NCBI GenBank assembly: GCA_025331125.1
Contig: JAOALB010000158.1
Coordinates: 1 to 64,000, forward strand
Length of the DNA: 64,000 bases
Source: Mycogone perniciosa
Taxonomy: Eukaryota > Ascomycota > Sordariomycetes > Hypocreales > Hypocreaceae
Direction: 5' to 3'
In this document: piece by piece, positions 12,857 through 24,412 of the stretch
Layout of the letters: each line of letters opens with the position of its first letter
Numbering within the stretch: the stretch's first letter is position 1
Notes under the pieces: generated by a model
The model's database searches: none
Told to the model about the DNA's origin: nothing
Seen by the model: only the letters and a program-made list of their open reading frames with translations
Made by a program: the position numbers and the translations under genes

Positions 12857-13407
12857 GGCGTGGATATGGTGCTTCTCCTGAGCGGTCGCACACAGAATTA
12901 AAACGAGTGGAAAGGCAGCACAGTGAGGCCCGAAGTGTTGTTGTGCAGGATGAGAAGATGGCACGGCTTTGGTGTCGTCATCATGGCCCTTCGAGCTGTC
13001 TTACTGAACTGCCCCTCCTTGGCAGGTTTGAGTGCTCGCAAAGGCCCCGCACTGGTTTTCATTGGAGGCCTATAGGTAGGCCAGCATCCAAGTAGGCCTA
13101 CCAGCGATAAACGTGCAAAATTCGTCTTATTAATCCCGTCATCATATAAGAATTTATTGCTACTATTTTGTAGGATCGGGGTGATTCCATTACTCATTTC
13201 TACCCATACATACTAAGATAATAGATGCGCTACAAGATACATACAAGACTTGACCACACGTATCGTACACAGCACTTCGTGCCCCGTATTATATCAGATG
13301 CCGTCAACCACTCCAAACGCCGCAAACCATCACCCATAGCCTCATTTGATAATCCAAAATTCCAAAATTCGTCCCCATTCTCTTTTTACACATGAAAATC
13401 GTATCCC
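12857..13407. other. Intergenic spacer
   Basis: 5' region of the Ybp gene and 3' region of the polymerase gamma gene, both on the minus strand. Nothing else recognised. Confidence 0.5.
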
Positions 13408-16400
13408 TCAAATCCCGGAACTAGGCCGAGACCCTCTTCCAGAGCTCTTGTTGTCATTCCATGGCCATTTACTCTTTGTATCCCGAACTCCACTGCGGAG
13501 ATACATGTCCATTGCCTCATGCACAGATCTCTGTTCACCCATCGGCACCACATTCGGCTGCGCGTGATACGGAAGCACAGGCTTCGGAGATTTCGCGCTC
13601 ATCAGTTTGTCCTTCAGGGGTGTCGTCTTGCGCATACTCTTGATGATATCAGCTAGCTCTCGTTCATCGCTGGATATCTGAGCCTTGACAAAGGATAGAT
13701 GATCCCCCGAGGCTTCTTGAATAGCTTGCATGACGGGCACGCGAGGAGTGTACAGGATGTTGTCTAGTTTAGGAGCATAGTTTGGATCGGGCACGGTAGA
13801 TGGGTCCAGCCACGCCGCTTCGCCTTTATCGAGGAGAGTCTGGATGTCCAAGCTCTCGCCAGGCGGTATTGGCGTTGGGTGGCTTGGCGTGATGCAATTC
13901 ATATCAACTTCTTTGCGAAGAACATGGTCGATGTCGATGGCGGAGAAGAATGCGCAAGACTGAGGTAGGTCATCGATTCCCATCTGCTGCGCGAACATGG
14001 CACGAGTCCAGACGTTTGCAACTTGAAGTGCGAGTGCCGCTCGGTACTTATCCTCGTCCTTCACCAGGTAGCGAATCTCGTCATGCACCGTGATTGCCAA
14101 CCGAGCATCGATATTGAATCTCCTGGTCAAGTAGTCCATAGATACAATCAGCAGATGGAGGTAGTCGACACCGGATGATTGAATGGCCCAGTTGATCCGT
14201 GATGTTAGATATCCACCTTTGCTGATGTAACGACTCATGAGCGCCTCGGTGATGCCTGCACCCAAGACTGGTGTCCGGGGCAGTTCTTGTTCCGCAAACT
14301 CCTCGAGCTTGTTGAACACGAACGATTCCGTCCCACCGCGCCAGAACGACCGCTTGTAAATCATCTTGCGATTGGTTTTGGTACCCTTGGTGTTGGCGTA
14401 GAGCTTTGTTGCGACTTCTGTAGTTTCCTTTTCTGAGAGCGAGGGATTGAACTGTCGCAGGAGAGTCGACGCAAACTTCAAGCCCGCACCGTAAATTCGT
14501 CCATAGTTGAAAACCTTGGCGTTGTTTCTTGTAATGCCCAGGATTGATGCCGTGCGTGAATGCAGATCTGTTCCGGCAGCTTTTGTACCCTCCAGTGTCA
14601 TGAAGCCAATGGCATTTCCGCCATGAAGCTTAAATGTGGCATCACCAACCAGACTGGCGATCCAAAGTTCCTGTGAGTCCACATCGGCTCCGACAAAGCA
14701 ATAGCCCTCTGGAGCTTTGACCATGGCCTTCAGCTCAGAACCAACCCTGTTCTTCTTGGCATTGCTTGCAGTGAGCCAAGTGTTCTCCACTGCTCTCCGA
14801 GTGATGGTTCCCATAGGGATTATCTGGGGTAAAATGTAGCCCTTGGTCGTCTCGTCGGATGTCTTTGCCTCTTGGCCCGGTGGTGGAGGGAGATCATTTT
14901 CGTAAACAACCATCTGGGACATGATCCTATCGCGAGCGCTTATCCAGTATGAACACGAGGCATTCATTTCAAGCGCTTCTTTGGCAAGAGGATACTCAGA
15001 TGACAATGTGCCATTTTCGAAGTAGCTCAAGTAGCCCTTGGCCATTGGGTTTGCACAACGAGCCGTCGGGCCATCCTTGTGTGGGAGTTTAAAGTAGGCG
15101 TGGCTGCTATCGTCTCGTAGAGTAGGATCAGAACCATCAAAGACACACTCGGCCATTTGCTTTGCCTCGTACGTCGTAGTCTCCTCCCGTAGCACCTGGA
15201 ACACCCAGCCGTACTGTTCTGACCAGAATAACGGATGACCATCCCATGTCATCCTGAGAAGGAGAGGGGTAATGCGGGTTCGTACCGAAAGATGGATGGG
15301 AGAGTCGGCTTTGGGGAAGAGATCCTTGTACCACTTCGGCATTCCTGGCATCTTTTGCCTCGCTGCTGGTCTAGGAGGATCATCTTTGCGCTTCCCCTTG
15401 ACCATTTTAATTTCTTGACCTGACCAATCAAGCTGCTTCATCCAAGGGTCATTTTGCCAAATATCAGGTTGATCTTTGATCTCCAGAGCTTTCTCTGCTA
15501 GCTTAACCAGTCTCTCCTGGACTGAATCAGATAGTTTGTGGTAAGTTGCCTCAGCATTGGCGATGTATGCATCCCATGATTTATTGACCGGCAGAATAAC
15601 AGACAAGAGGTGTCGAAGCGCAGCAAAGCTGACGGGGTGAGGACAGACTTCCAGAAAGTTTGCGAAGACAATCTGATAGATTCCGTGGGTGATTGAGACA
15701 TCTTCAGCACAGTAATCCAGTAGCTCTTTTAGATTATCGGCAACCCCCTTACGGTCCAAACTCCCAAAGTCGTCGCGCACTCCCTTGTCAATGTCAATTT
15801 TCAGATGAAACTTGGCAACGTCCTTGAGCGAGTTAACAGAGCTTCGTTCGACCCACAACTCCTCCTCTTCATCCATGGTCCGACTGCTCAATAATTCCAC
15901 CAATCCGTGATCGAGTGTTTGGCTAGCCATTCTCTCCCTGAGTTCCCGGTTCTTCTTGAATCTCATCCAGGTCGGGCGTTGTCGTGAGCACATGCCGTTG
16001 ACAGCAACGTGGAGCGACATTGTGTCGAGGAACCCGTTCCTCGTCTGTTTAATGTCATACTCTTCCAATATCCTTGCTCGGTCGAAACCGACATTGTGTC
16101 CCACAATGATCCGCTCCTTGGTCGGGTCTCCCATTGGTATAAGGTGTCGGTCTTTTTCCGATTCGCCCAACAGCCATGGAGATATCCAAGCATACCAAGC
16201 TGTTGGACTTGCTGCGCAGGCCATGACTGCGAATGGACTTTCCTTCCACATCACTTCGGTATCAAAGCACAGCATCTTCTCTTCTGGTGCATCCACCAAC
16301 TCTGTTTGTCCATCGTGATATTTTGTCCATCCACTCTGTCGCACCCATTCAGTCGGCTTGGGGGGGAGATCAACGGAGACAAATTCTTTGGCATAGGACA

Positions 16401-16882
16401 AATAAGGGTCTGCGCAGTCCATCCCAAGCCTGTGGAAATGCTCATCCAAGCTGTGACCTTGGAGTTTCGGAAGATCGAAAGCGATAGGGTCGGAATTATC
16501 GGTGTTCTTGCCATATAGATCATGGCGCGTCAAGTGATCCATGGACATTTGCACAAGCTCTTCGGGAGGAGTCATGCCACCATCAGGGAAAATCTGATCG
16601 AAGACATAAGCACTCAGTTGCTGTACACCTATCTTATTGAATCGGGCCTCAGATGGCACTATGGATACAAATCATTAGTTACACAAACACGGTTCGCACA
16701 GGCGCTTAACACTCACAAGCCAAGGTTTTGCGGTCGTTCGACTTGGGCTCTGCCACCACATCTGCCAACCATCGCGCTTGCACTCTCCATGCATTTTGTC
16801 GTCCTCGATGGCGAGCGAGTCGTATGAAGCTGGCTATCGAGGCCCGCTGGACGCGGCCAGCGGTAGGACTAAGCGCATTCAT
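13408..16882 (-). CDS. mip1: Mitochondrial DNA polymerase gamma, catalytic subunit
   Basis: Family A polymerase that replicates mitochondrial DNA. Exons 16882-16717 and 16658-13408 (58-nt intron) give 1138 aa, normal for fungal Mip1. The first exon encodes a basic, Arg-rich, acid-free N-terminus (MNALSPTAGRVQRASIASF) expected to be a mitochondrial import signal. The 3'-5' exonuclease motifs are all present: FDTE near 187-190 (Exo I), GHNVGFDRAR near 243-252 (Exo II), YCAED near 371-375 (Exo III). Polymerase motifs A (VGADVDSQELW, about 710), B (RNNAKVFNYGRIYG, about 767) and C (TVHDEIRYL, about 913) hold the catalytic Asp residues and look intact. The start at 16882 is the first ATG after an in-frame stop. 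The C-terminus extends about 150 residues past the catalytic core, as is common in filamentous fungi. Confidence 0.97.
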
Positions 16883-17499
16883 AAGTGACAATTCGACATC
16901 ACGAATAGGCGGCTATGCGCCAGATTGTGTCTGAAGCTGATGTGTTGTGAGAGAAGACTGCGATGCGATGCGATCGATGGTGGTGCTGGTGGAAGGAATT
17001 TAGTGTGGGGATGTGGTGGGTTGGAGTTTAGCTTATCGATGTGACATGCAGAGCGGGCAGAGGATGACGTCGAGGGCGTTTACAAGCTTACACCCTGCTA
17101 AAAGTTTATAAAGTCTTCACTATTATAGAGTATGGAGGACTAGCGAATACTTTCAAGGAGTAAACCACAACATCCGATCCTAGCTATACTTGATCACAGC
17201 CACTATCAAATAATTCAATCGACTTGGGGTATGAGCAAAGGGACTCCAGATAGTAGGTGGGAGATGGGAATAAAGTACTTCAAGGCTCTACAAATGGAGG
17301 TTTGTATACAAATTGATGTTAATTCAATTTTGTTCTAGAAGTATAGTGACTGACAGAAAGAGAAAGAAGAAAATCGAGTGTAAGTACATCAATTCCACGA
17401 GCCAACAGGTCGAAGCGAAGAGGGACCGGTATCAACGCTTCACCCAATCTCCCCCAAAAATACATGTTCTCTCAAGAAGCTCTCCCTCGAGTGAGTCCT
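16883..17499. other. Intergenic spacer
   Basis: 5' region of mip1 and 3' flank of the phospholipase gene (both minus strand). AT-rich in 17100-17400; no gene seen. Confidence 0.5.
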
Positions 17500-18156
17500 C
17501 TACTCGCTGAGGAACTCGTTAAGGTCATCAACATCTACACCATCACCCGCAATGACCTCAGGAATCACCTGTCCAGCAATATCGGCGTCCAACTCAGAAC
17601 CATCAAAGCTCTCAAACTTATCCACAGGCTGCTCGCGCTTGGTATACTCAGTCTCCGGGTCAAACTCGAGCTCCTCATCCCGCTTGCCGAACTTGCGCAC
17701 AGCATTGTAGTAAGTGTCCGCAAGGCGACGGCAAGCGACGCCCTTAAGGCCACCCTGGCTAGAGCAGTACTTGTACAGGTCCTTCTTGAAGTTGTCGTCG
17801 ATGCGCTTCTTCATGGCCTTTGTGAAGCGCTTCTGCTTTTTGGTGTTGCGGTAGCCGAAGTCGTGGCGCTGGCAGCTGGGGATGAAGTTGAAGCCCGCAG
17901 GCTTGTCAGGAGACTTGGAGCAGTTGTCCGATGCCCAGACGCACTTGGATGGGTTCTTGGACTTGCGTGCGCTTTGGAAGGTCTTCATCGAGACCTTGAA
18001 GATGAGCTTGTCGGTTGCGGCATTGGTGCAGGTGGTGGCGCGACTTTCGAGCTGCTGCAGTGCGATGGAGGCATCTGTCTCGGGGACAGGAGAGGTTGGC
18101 AGGGCATTGGCAACTGCGGCAAGCAGTGCAATGGAAACAGTGAAGATGCTCTTCAT
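17500..18156 (-). CDS. Secreted fungal phospholipase A2
   Basis: Small extracellular enzyme that cleaves the sn-2 ester of phospholipids, of the prokaryotic/fungal PLA2 family. Intron-less, 218 aa. A signal peptide (MKSIFTVSIALLAAVANA, cut near residue 18) is followed by a short propeptide. The core carries the family signature: WASDNCS at 74-80 and CQRHDFGYRN at 95-104, with the catalytic His98-Asp99 pair. Six cysteines (43, 72, 79, 95, 131, 142) could make three disulfides. After the core come two Lys-Arg pairs (158-159, 173-174), typical Kex2 sites, and then a 44-residue acidic tail, which looks removable. The ATG at 18156 was chosen because it begins the signal peptide. It borders a gene-poor stretch. 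In fungi such enzymes serve nutrition, membrane turnover or host interaction; the sequence does not tell which. Confidence 0.9.
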   Translation of the reverse strand: MKSIFTVSIALLAAVANALPTSPVPETDASIALQQLESRATTCTNAATDKLIFKVSMKTFQSARKSKNPSKCVWASDNCSKSPDKPAGFNFIPSCQRHDFGYRNTKKQKRFTKAMKKRIDDNFKKDLYKYCSSQGGLKGVACRRLADTYYNAVRKFGKRDEELEFDPETEYTKREQPVDKFESFDGSELDADIAGQVIPEVIAGDGVDVDDLNEFLSE

Positions 18157-18291
18157 CTTGAAGGTTGGACTCAAAGAGCTTGGAGTAGTTGAGAGCTTGT
18201 TTGTCTAAAGTGTTGGTATCTACAATCTTGTTGTCTGAAGTGTTTGCGTTGATGATGGAAAGAGAGGACAAGACGATGGAATCAAGCAGAT

Positions 18292-18298
18292 CTTTATA
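18292..18298 (-). promoter_or_regulatory. Possible TATA box of the phospholipase A2 gene
   Basis: TATAAAG on the minus strand, about 136-142 bp upstream of the start codon, a plausible core-promoter distance in filamentous fungi. Position and sequence are the only evidence. Confidence 0.4.
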
Positions 18299-20708
18299 CT
18301 TTAAGTCATACCTTGTTTATTCATTCATTCTCGCCCGTGTTCTTCCTGTTAATACTATGTTCGATCTCCATACCCAAAGTAGATAGCTCTGCGAAACAGC
18401 AAACTACCATCATGAGTCCTTGGCCCCCATTACGGCATCCTATGCGCCATATGGGGCACATCCTCTAATCCCATGTTGGAGCCTAATTCATGAAGAAACC
18501 AACCCAAATTCGGTTGTGATCGGACCCTCGGTAGCCAAACTTGTTACCAATAGTTATCTGCGGTGTCCCTTGGAAACGAAAAGGCGCACATTGTTGCACC
18601 AGGAATGGGGCGACTAAGACTTCAGCTCCATGTGGTTGCCCGATGTGATGTAAGTGGAGAGAGAGTAAGTAAGACCAGAACAAACATTGTTCCGTCTGCG
18701 GTTCTGGTATCAACAGCCAGGATGTAAACAGGGCTGGAGCTTGGCGATTAAACATAACATGGAATAAATTGGGCTTCAGGCACATGCAGCAGAGCATCTA
18801 GATTCTCTTGTCTTTTGGCCAGGCTGCGAGGGTGGAGAGGATCCGTCACACCCTTGGAACAGCTCAGCCGCAAATGCCAAGGGGCGCAATGCATTACGAG
18901 TACGAAGCAGGTATGGCACATGTTTTCCTGCAATGGCCCTGGACTGACGTCGCCTGTTAGGAGGCTGAAATGGCTATGGGATCAAAGTAAGGTTAAATTT
19001 AGAGGTAAGATAATCTTGCCGAGCTGGAACCGCCTTGGCTCCCCCATCAGACACAGTCGCCTTGATCGAAGCGAAACTGCTCGAGTGACGATCAGTTAGG
19101 TTACTTAAGTTAGCCTCATCTTTTTATAGTAGCACCGATGCTCATTCCACTTGCAGTACTACCGTAGATCTCTTAAGTCTTAGTACTACTACTAATTACG
19201 GAGTATACATAAACTCGGGGTGTCGCATTGGTTGCCGATTTAGAAAAAGGCACACATTTAGGGTAAGCAATAGTTACGTGCAACCAGATATACGTAGTCT
19301 CGGCAACTTGCACTTTGACAGCTCTGAGATTGTTCCTCGTTTTCTCATCAATATTTTTCTCTCTTTTAGAAATATCACTCGTGTATACACGTGGGCTGAA
19401 AGGGTGACAACGTGCGACAAGCCGGCCTGCTGTGCAACCTTCAACCCAAGTTACTCTGGTCTGGATGCTTGGATCACCGGAATGGTTAAGCAATATGATG
19501 CAGGAACATGTAGGCTCTAACTCACCATCTCGGGTGAATGAATATAGAGGAAATGCCATAGAAGAATTCACCAGAATAGTTTCACGGTGTTCTCTATCGT
19601 GCACGACTGTTGTCTGGGATCTCACGGAGGTCGCTTCCAGGTCACTCATCTACTTAAGGACAGATTTCCGCATGCTTTGTGTCTTTCTTCTCCATATGAA
19701 CTCGTTCTGTTTCGCTTCTCTTATCCTCATTGCTATTATTATACTTTATCGATAATGTTAGATGGAGTATAGCACGATATTCGAGGTTGTTCCTTTGCCA
19801 ATAAGGCTATACATCACAGAGTTCCTCTTCCCCTTGCCCATTTTTGGCTTTCTACCTCCCGTTCCTCCTACCGCACCGATCATACGATATTCCGAAGATT
19901 AGGATGATCTAGTTAACACCACCCTTATAATTCCCAGCTTAAAAAAGGACGAAAACACTCAATCACCACCCGCACCAACTCCGTCTACACCAAGAGAAAA
20001 CTTAGGATGCCACTATGAGAGTGTGGAATATAGCACGAAATGCCATTATTGAGCTACAAAAGGCCAATCAGATATATTGGCTAGCAATGCTGTGCTCTCT
20101 TTTGCCATAATCCATGGATACACCTCGAAATCGTTACACTGTGCGATGCAATGGCATCCAATGCTTTGCCAACTGTCCTTTACATGAGATTACTTAGCGA
20201 TTCCTCACTTGGTTCCTCCGGCAAAGGTCCATCAAACGCAGCAAACCTCCAAGTGCTCCGAATGACGTCCAGAGATTCCACGATCCTGCCGACTCCGCAC
20301 CTACTTGGTGTTGAGTATATGTTCTTGTTGTATGCGTTGGTTCAAAAACATAAATCATATTCTCCGAGACCTGTTCAAGTGGCATTGCTGGAAGGCAAAT
20401 GGGTCTCCCGGGCGATTGAGAATAGGGGGCCATGTGTTCTGGACCAGATGGCAGGAGAAGCATTGAGCTTGAAGGAATTTCGTCTGTCAAGTAAGTGTAC
20501 TAGTCCTTCCTCTCCCCGGTCAGAGATATAGTTCAATACTCATATTTCTTATTCATTAGTATTATCGCAATTTTCGCTACTGTTTACGGCCCCTCAATTG
20601 GCCTCTTTGAGGGGATTATGGAGTAAAATGACGATAAAAACCGAAGTTAATACATCACTCCCTACAAGCACCGAATTTCACACGACGTATGGCCAAATCA
20701 TGACCAAA
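18299..20708. other. Gene-poor stretch, left part
   Basis: About 2.4 kb with no supported gene. Open frames up to 158 codons occur (for example minus strand 19649-19173) but have no domain, signal peptide or neighbour logic. One dispersed TACGGAGTA word sits at 19197-19205. Minus-strand open pieces at about 20460-20200 might be a far 3' part of the adjacent relic, but they are interrupted by stops and cannot be joined with confidence. Confidence 0.45.
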
Positions 20709-21220
20709 TCATGTCGGTGAGGAATTGGTCATGATCTCAGACCTGGAATCACTACTACTCTTCTCCGGGGCCTCATATCGAATCATCGGGAGACGGCAAT
20801 ACGGAGCACGCGATGAACAGTCAGACATATCCAGCATGTCCATCGTCATCATTGTCGTCGTATCTACCACAAGAATAGCATGCTGTTTTGTCAGGGAAGG
20901 GAGTCCACCAGACAGAATAGATCGTGTAGACGGCGATGTTCGACATGGCTAGACATAGGGCTAGCAGCAATATCCAGTTCGTGGTCTTCCTTGACAGCCA
21001 AAGGTTCGTTCCGGCGCCGTTTTCGCTCCCAGATACGTCCAAGACTGACAGCCGAGGAGAGTATAGATTCGTTATCGTAGTCCGAGTCTAACAAAAGCGG
21101 GCTCGCGACATCATCACCCTGACAACGTGAATATAGATGGTCTGACGAAGAGGCAATGATATACCTGGAGCGACAATTACCTTCCCACCTTGCATCAGGT
21201 CGTCTCGTAGCCGACAGCAT
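20709..21220 (-). pseudogene. Frameshifted single-pass membrane protein relic, possibly UstYa-like
   Basis: On the minus strand an open reading from ATG 21220 gives a hydrophilic, Ser- and Asp-rich N-terminus (SPLLLDSDYDNESIL, then IWERKRRRN). Around 21005 the coding signal jumps to the next frame, where a strong membrane segment appears (NWILLLALCLAMSNIAVYT). It then jumps again to a third frame with SSRAPYCRLPMIRYE and ends at 20709. An acidic tail, basic stop-transfer residues, one membrane helix and an IRYE-like stretch recall fungal DUF3328/UstYa-type proteins, but the HxxHC motifs of that family are not seen. I read it as a decayed gene. An intact gene with odd introns, or chance, remains possible. 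Confidence 0.27.
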
Positions 21221-23088
21221 GTTTGCCGAACCCATACCGGTGATGTGTTTAGGATCCTCCCTGAGCACCAGGACATTGAAAATATGAAGACGGTGCTGAA
21301 TATTCAATGGGCTACTGTGAGGCTGGCGGCAATCTCTGGCGCAGCCGGGGCCTGGGATTTTTTGGATTTCCCTGATAATTCCGATGACGAGAAGGACATC
21401 AAGTCTGTCCGCAAAAGGACTTCGGAATGGGTTCAGTCGCTTGCATCACCCTAGGGGCGTGATATCGCGGGGAGCCCTCCCTCAGCTAAGAAGGACGAGC
21501 CATCTAAGCCACAGGCGGCAGTCGATCGACCTGGCTCTCCACGAGAGCAACAATATGGACCAACAGTCAGAACAAACATCCATCCGCGACAAAGCAGAGA
21601 CTCCTCTCCGGAGAAAACAGGGTCGGCCCTGAGAACCGCAAGTGCTTTAGCTTCGGCCAGTCAACCGCAATCACCCACACGAACACGACTAGTTGCCCGA
21701 CGAGCACAGCTATAGCTCTTTGAAGGTGGATAACAGGTTATGGCACGACAAAAACCAATCGGGCTTGAACGTGTGGGCATGCTCATTTATGTAACTGTGA
21801 CGCAGCACAGACGTCTCGGGTTCAATCATCGAGTTTGATCGGGCAGGGCGGGTGGTAACACAGTTGTTTGACTCAGAAGCCGGCATAACCATCAAGATTG
21901 AGGCTGGAAACCCCCATCCTCTACGGGCAGGGCCGCACCCAGCCCAATATTTCGAGATTCTGGAAGCCTGACAAGTATTGCCTAGCGAATCATCATATAA
22001 ACTTCACCAATGGCTATCGAACAAGCGAACAATCTTCTGCAACAGTTATTATTATTGCTTCGCTTAGACGTGGCCTGTTAAGCGATAGTCATATACCCTC
22101 AACTATTTCCCTTTATGCGTGTGTGAGTCCGTGATTTGGGCGTTTGGGAACTCCCTGAAAAGAGCGAGAATGTTGAACTTGGAATAGGAAAAACTGGGAA
22201 CTTTGGGTATTCTGGTTTGTTTATCAGTTGGCACGATTGAAAGACCTGTGAAAAGGGAAGTTGATGAGAGTATGAATACATGGTCATCCAGGACATAGTT
22301 AGCCAACCAGACTGTCCGGACAGACGACCCGACGAACTGACTGAGCCTAGTAATATAGCTGAATGAGAAACTATCCACTGCAAGTGTCTCACATCAACTG
22401 GTAGAAATGAAGGCCTTTGAGCTTGCTTTCTCTGTTGAATCGGGATTCCTTGCAAGCTGCCCAGAAGTTTGCGTCAATGAGCTATGTCGACGGGTTGTAA
22501 GAGAATTCCGTATTAACTAGGATACTTATTAGCAGCTGAAGGTTTCCGTGATCTCACCCTGAATGAAGTCCATCACCTACATAGCCATCACTCCTACGTG
22601 TTAAAGACTCGTGTTTCCTCTTTGGTAAGTACTTATACGTATATAACGAATGTAACATTTATCGAATACAGACATCACCTTCTTCTCTCTGCAGAAAATG
22701 AGAGTCGTGGGATAATGGTGACAGTATACAATCAACGTATACCAACGAACAGTCTCTGTGCACTCCATCTCAGCCTCGCGAGACATTCCCCTACAAGTGG
22801 TTTAGTCAAGGATCACAGCTCCTAATACACCTTTGCCATCTGATACGACTTTATGGGAGTTGTGCGCGAAAGAACGGAGTAAGTAGTACGCACTGTGGGC
22901 TTCTGCGACTGCCAGACTGGTCAGTCTACTTCATACTCGGCGGAAATAATAGGGGTGGGTGGTTTGCCCGCCCAGCTTAATTAATGTAACGTGCATAATA
23001 AATAGTAAGGGCCAAAAAAAACCACAACAAAGTCAGCAAGCAAAACCCTCGTTTTACACGCCCCTTTTACATGGGAGGCAAAAAAGAG
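21221..23088. other. Gene-poor stretch, right part
   Basis: About 1.9 kb without a supported gene. Small open frames on both strands lack domains and are broken by many stops. No transposon terminal repeats or polymerase or transposase motifs were recognised. Confidence 0.45.
23080..23085 (-). terminator. RNA polymerase III terminator of tRNA-Val
   Basis: Six consecutive T on the transcribed sense strand, four bases after the discriminator base of the tRNA. Confidence 0.8.
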
Positions 23089-23178
23089 TGATCTCGCCCG
23101 GGCTCGAACCGGGGACCTTTTCGGTGGTGTCAACGAAGATTGTTAACGAAATGTCATGACCAACTAAACCACGAGACC
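23089..23178 (-). tRNA. tRNA-Val (anticodon AAC) with a 16-nt intron
   Basis: The minus strand folds as a cloverleaf. The 7-bp acceptor stem is GGTCTCG with CGAGATC. The D arm is followed by the anticodon stem TTTCG/CGAAA, with loop TTAACAC after removal of a 16-nt insertion between positions 37 and 38, the standard nuclear tRNA intron site. The T arm is CCCGG-TTCGAGC-CCGGG. The anticodon AAC reads valine codons GTT and, as inosine, GTC and GTA. The internal B box, GGTTCGAGCCC, is a good match for TFIIIC. A run of six T on the minus strand (23085-23080), just after the gene, is a polymerase III terminator. Confidence 0.93.
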
Positions 23179-23770
23179 TAAGACTACTTGTCCATGTGTG
23201 TGCTGGGGCATGTTACCGTTAACAAACGCACTGTCCTCCGTTAAGCATGCGCAATATCACAATAACGAGGCTGATGATGTCTAAAATGCGCATACTGATA
23301 CTATCTATCTAGTTTAATCCCGCTTTAGTACTAGTGGGACCGCCAACGTGCCAGAGCCCAGAATGCCCTACTCCGTATTGTTGTACTAATGTGTTCAGAC
23401 TAAGACTACGAAACCGCGTTACACGACATATAAAGAAGCAGCCTCCTGTTATTTGGGTGGAATACTATATGTGAATGTGGGTTATTACAAGGCACCTAGG
23501 TTTGAGCCGAAATACAATCCAGGCTGAGAAGCACCGCCACCAGGCATTTGCACCTCTGTTCATCGTATCCGCCTCCAAAACCGAGGCTATCCAACGTTGC
23601 AATTATTTCCTCTTTCGGCCAGCATCTCAAACCTGAATGGCCACATCCCTCCTCCTCACCCCACACTTCGACTTACACGACCCTCTCCAACACCTCTAAA
23701 ATATCTCTTTCCCCCTCATCTCATCATCTCCTTACTTACATCTTATTACCCATATCTATTCTTGCAAAGC
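23179..23770. other. Spacer and 5' leader of the GFA-fold gene
   Basis: It holds one TACTCCGTA word at 23369-23377. The last 150 bases before the ATG at 23771 are C- and T-rich, as in many fungal core promoters. No gene seen. Confidence 0.45.
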
Positions 23771-24412
23771 ATGTCTCACTACTCCGAAAAGAAGAACCTC
23801 TTCCCCATGCAAGGCGGCTGTCCCTGCGGACACATCCGCTACGCCCTCTCCCTCCCCCCTCTCCTCGTCTACTGCTGCCACTGCACAGTCTGCCAACGCC
23901 AACTCGGCACCGCCTTCGCCTTCCATGCCACCATCGAAGCCTCCGCCATCACTCTCCTCCCTTTCTCTGCTCCCACGCCATGCCGCCTCCGCTCTTCCTT
24001 CGCCCGTCTCACCAACGGCTTCTCTACAACTCCTGCAACTGAGGAGCCCCAAGTCCACGAACCCGTTCTCGTTACTTTCCCCTCCGAGTCCGGCATCGGC
24101 CAAACCGTCGCCCAATGCCCCGTCTGCCACACCGGCCTGTGGAACTTGTACTGCAACTTCGGTCCCGAAGCTGTCTACCTCCGGGTCAGCACACTCGACG
24201 GTGCGGCGGAGATAACTCCAGACGCGCACATCTATACACGCAGCCGTAGGGACTTCATCACCATCAATGACGGAAAGCCCCAGTTCGAAGGGTACTACCC
24301 TGATATCAGCGCATTGTACAGACCCAACACGCTGGCAAGATGGGAGGCTTTGCAAGTTAAGGAGGATGATTGGAAGGCTCTGCTCATGCCTGCCCTGTCA
24401 AAGGAAACATAA
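23771..24412 (+). CDS. GFA-domain (CENP-V/GFA family) zinc protein
   Basis: Intron-less, 213 aa. The Mss4-like GFA fold binds zinc through spaced cysteines; here GGCPCG (Cys17, Cys19), CCHCTVC (Cys36, Cys38, Cys41) and CPVC (Cys116, Cys119) are all present, so both expected zinc sites look intact. The founding bacterial member was described as a glutathione-dependent formaldehyde-activating enzyme, but most fungal members have no proven substrate. No signal peptide or membrane helix is seen, so it is probably cytosolic. The ATG at 23771 puts the cysteine motif at the usual distance from the start. The frame is open for 58 codons upstream, but that stretch is C/T-rich leader. No neighbour hints at the substrate. 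Confidence 0.85.
   Translation: MSHYSEKKNLFPMQGGCPCGHIRYALSLPPLLVYCCHCTVCQRQLGTAFAFHATIEASAITLLPFSAPTPCRLRSSFARLTNGFSTTPATEEPQVHEPVLVTFPSESGIGQTVAQCPVCHTGLWNLYCNFGPEAVYLRVSTLDGAAEITPDAHIYTRSRRDFITINDGKPQFEGYYPDISALYRPNTLARWEALQVKEDDWKALLMPALSKET

Noticed and set aside
17464..18192. Plus-strand open frame of 242 codons opposite the phospholipase gene
   Set aside because: It is the antisense shadow of a gene with a clear signal peptide and catalytic motif; its Leu/Val-rich composition is what the reverse of that coding sequence gives.
19173..19649. Minus-strand open frame of 158 codons
   Set aside because: No domain, signal or repeat recognised. It ends within a motif-bearing non-coding stretch, so it could be chance.
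20151..20531. Plus-strand open frame of 126 codons
   Set aside because: Better coding-like signal is on the opposite strand; no recognisable family.
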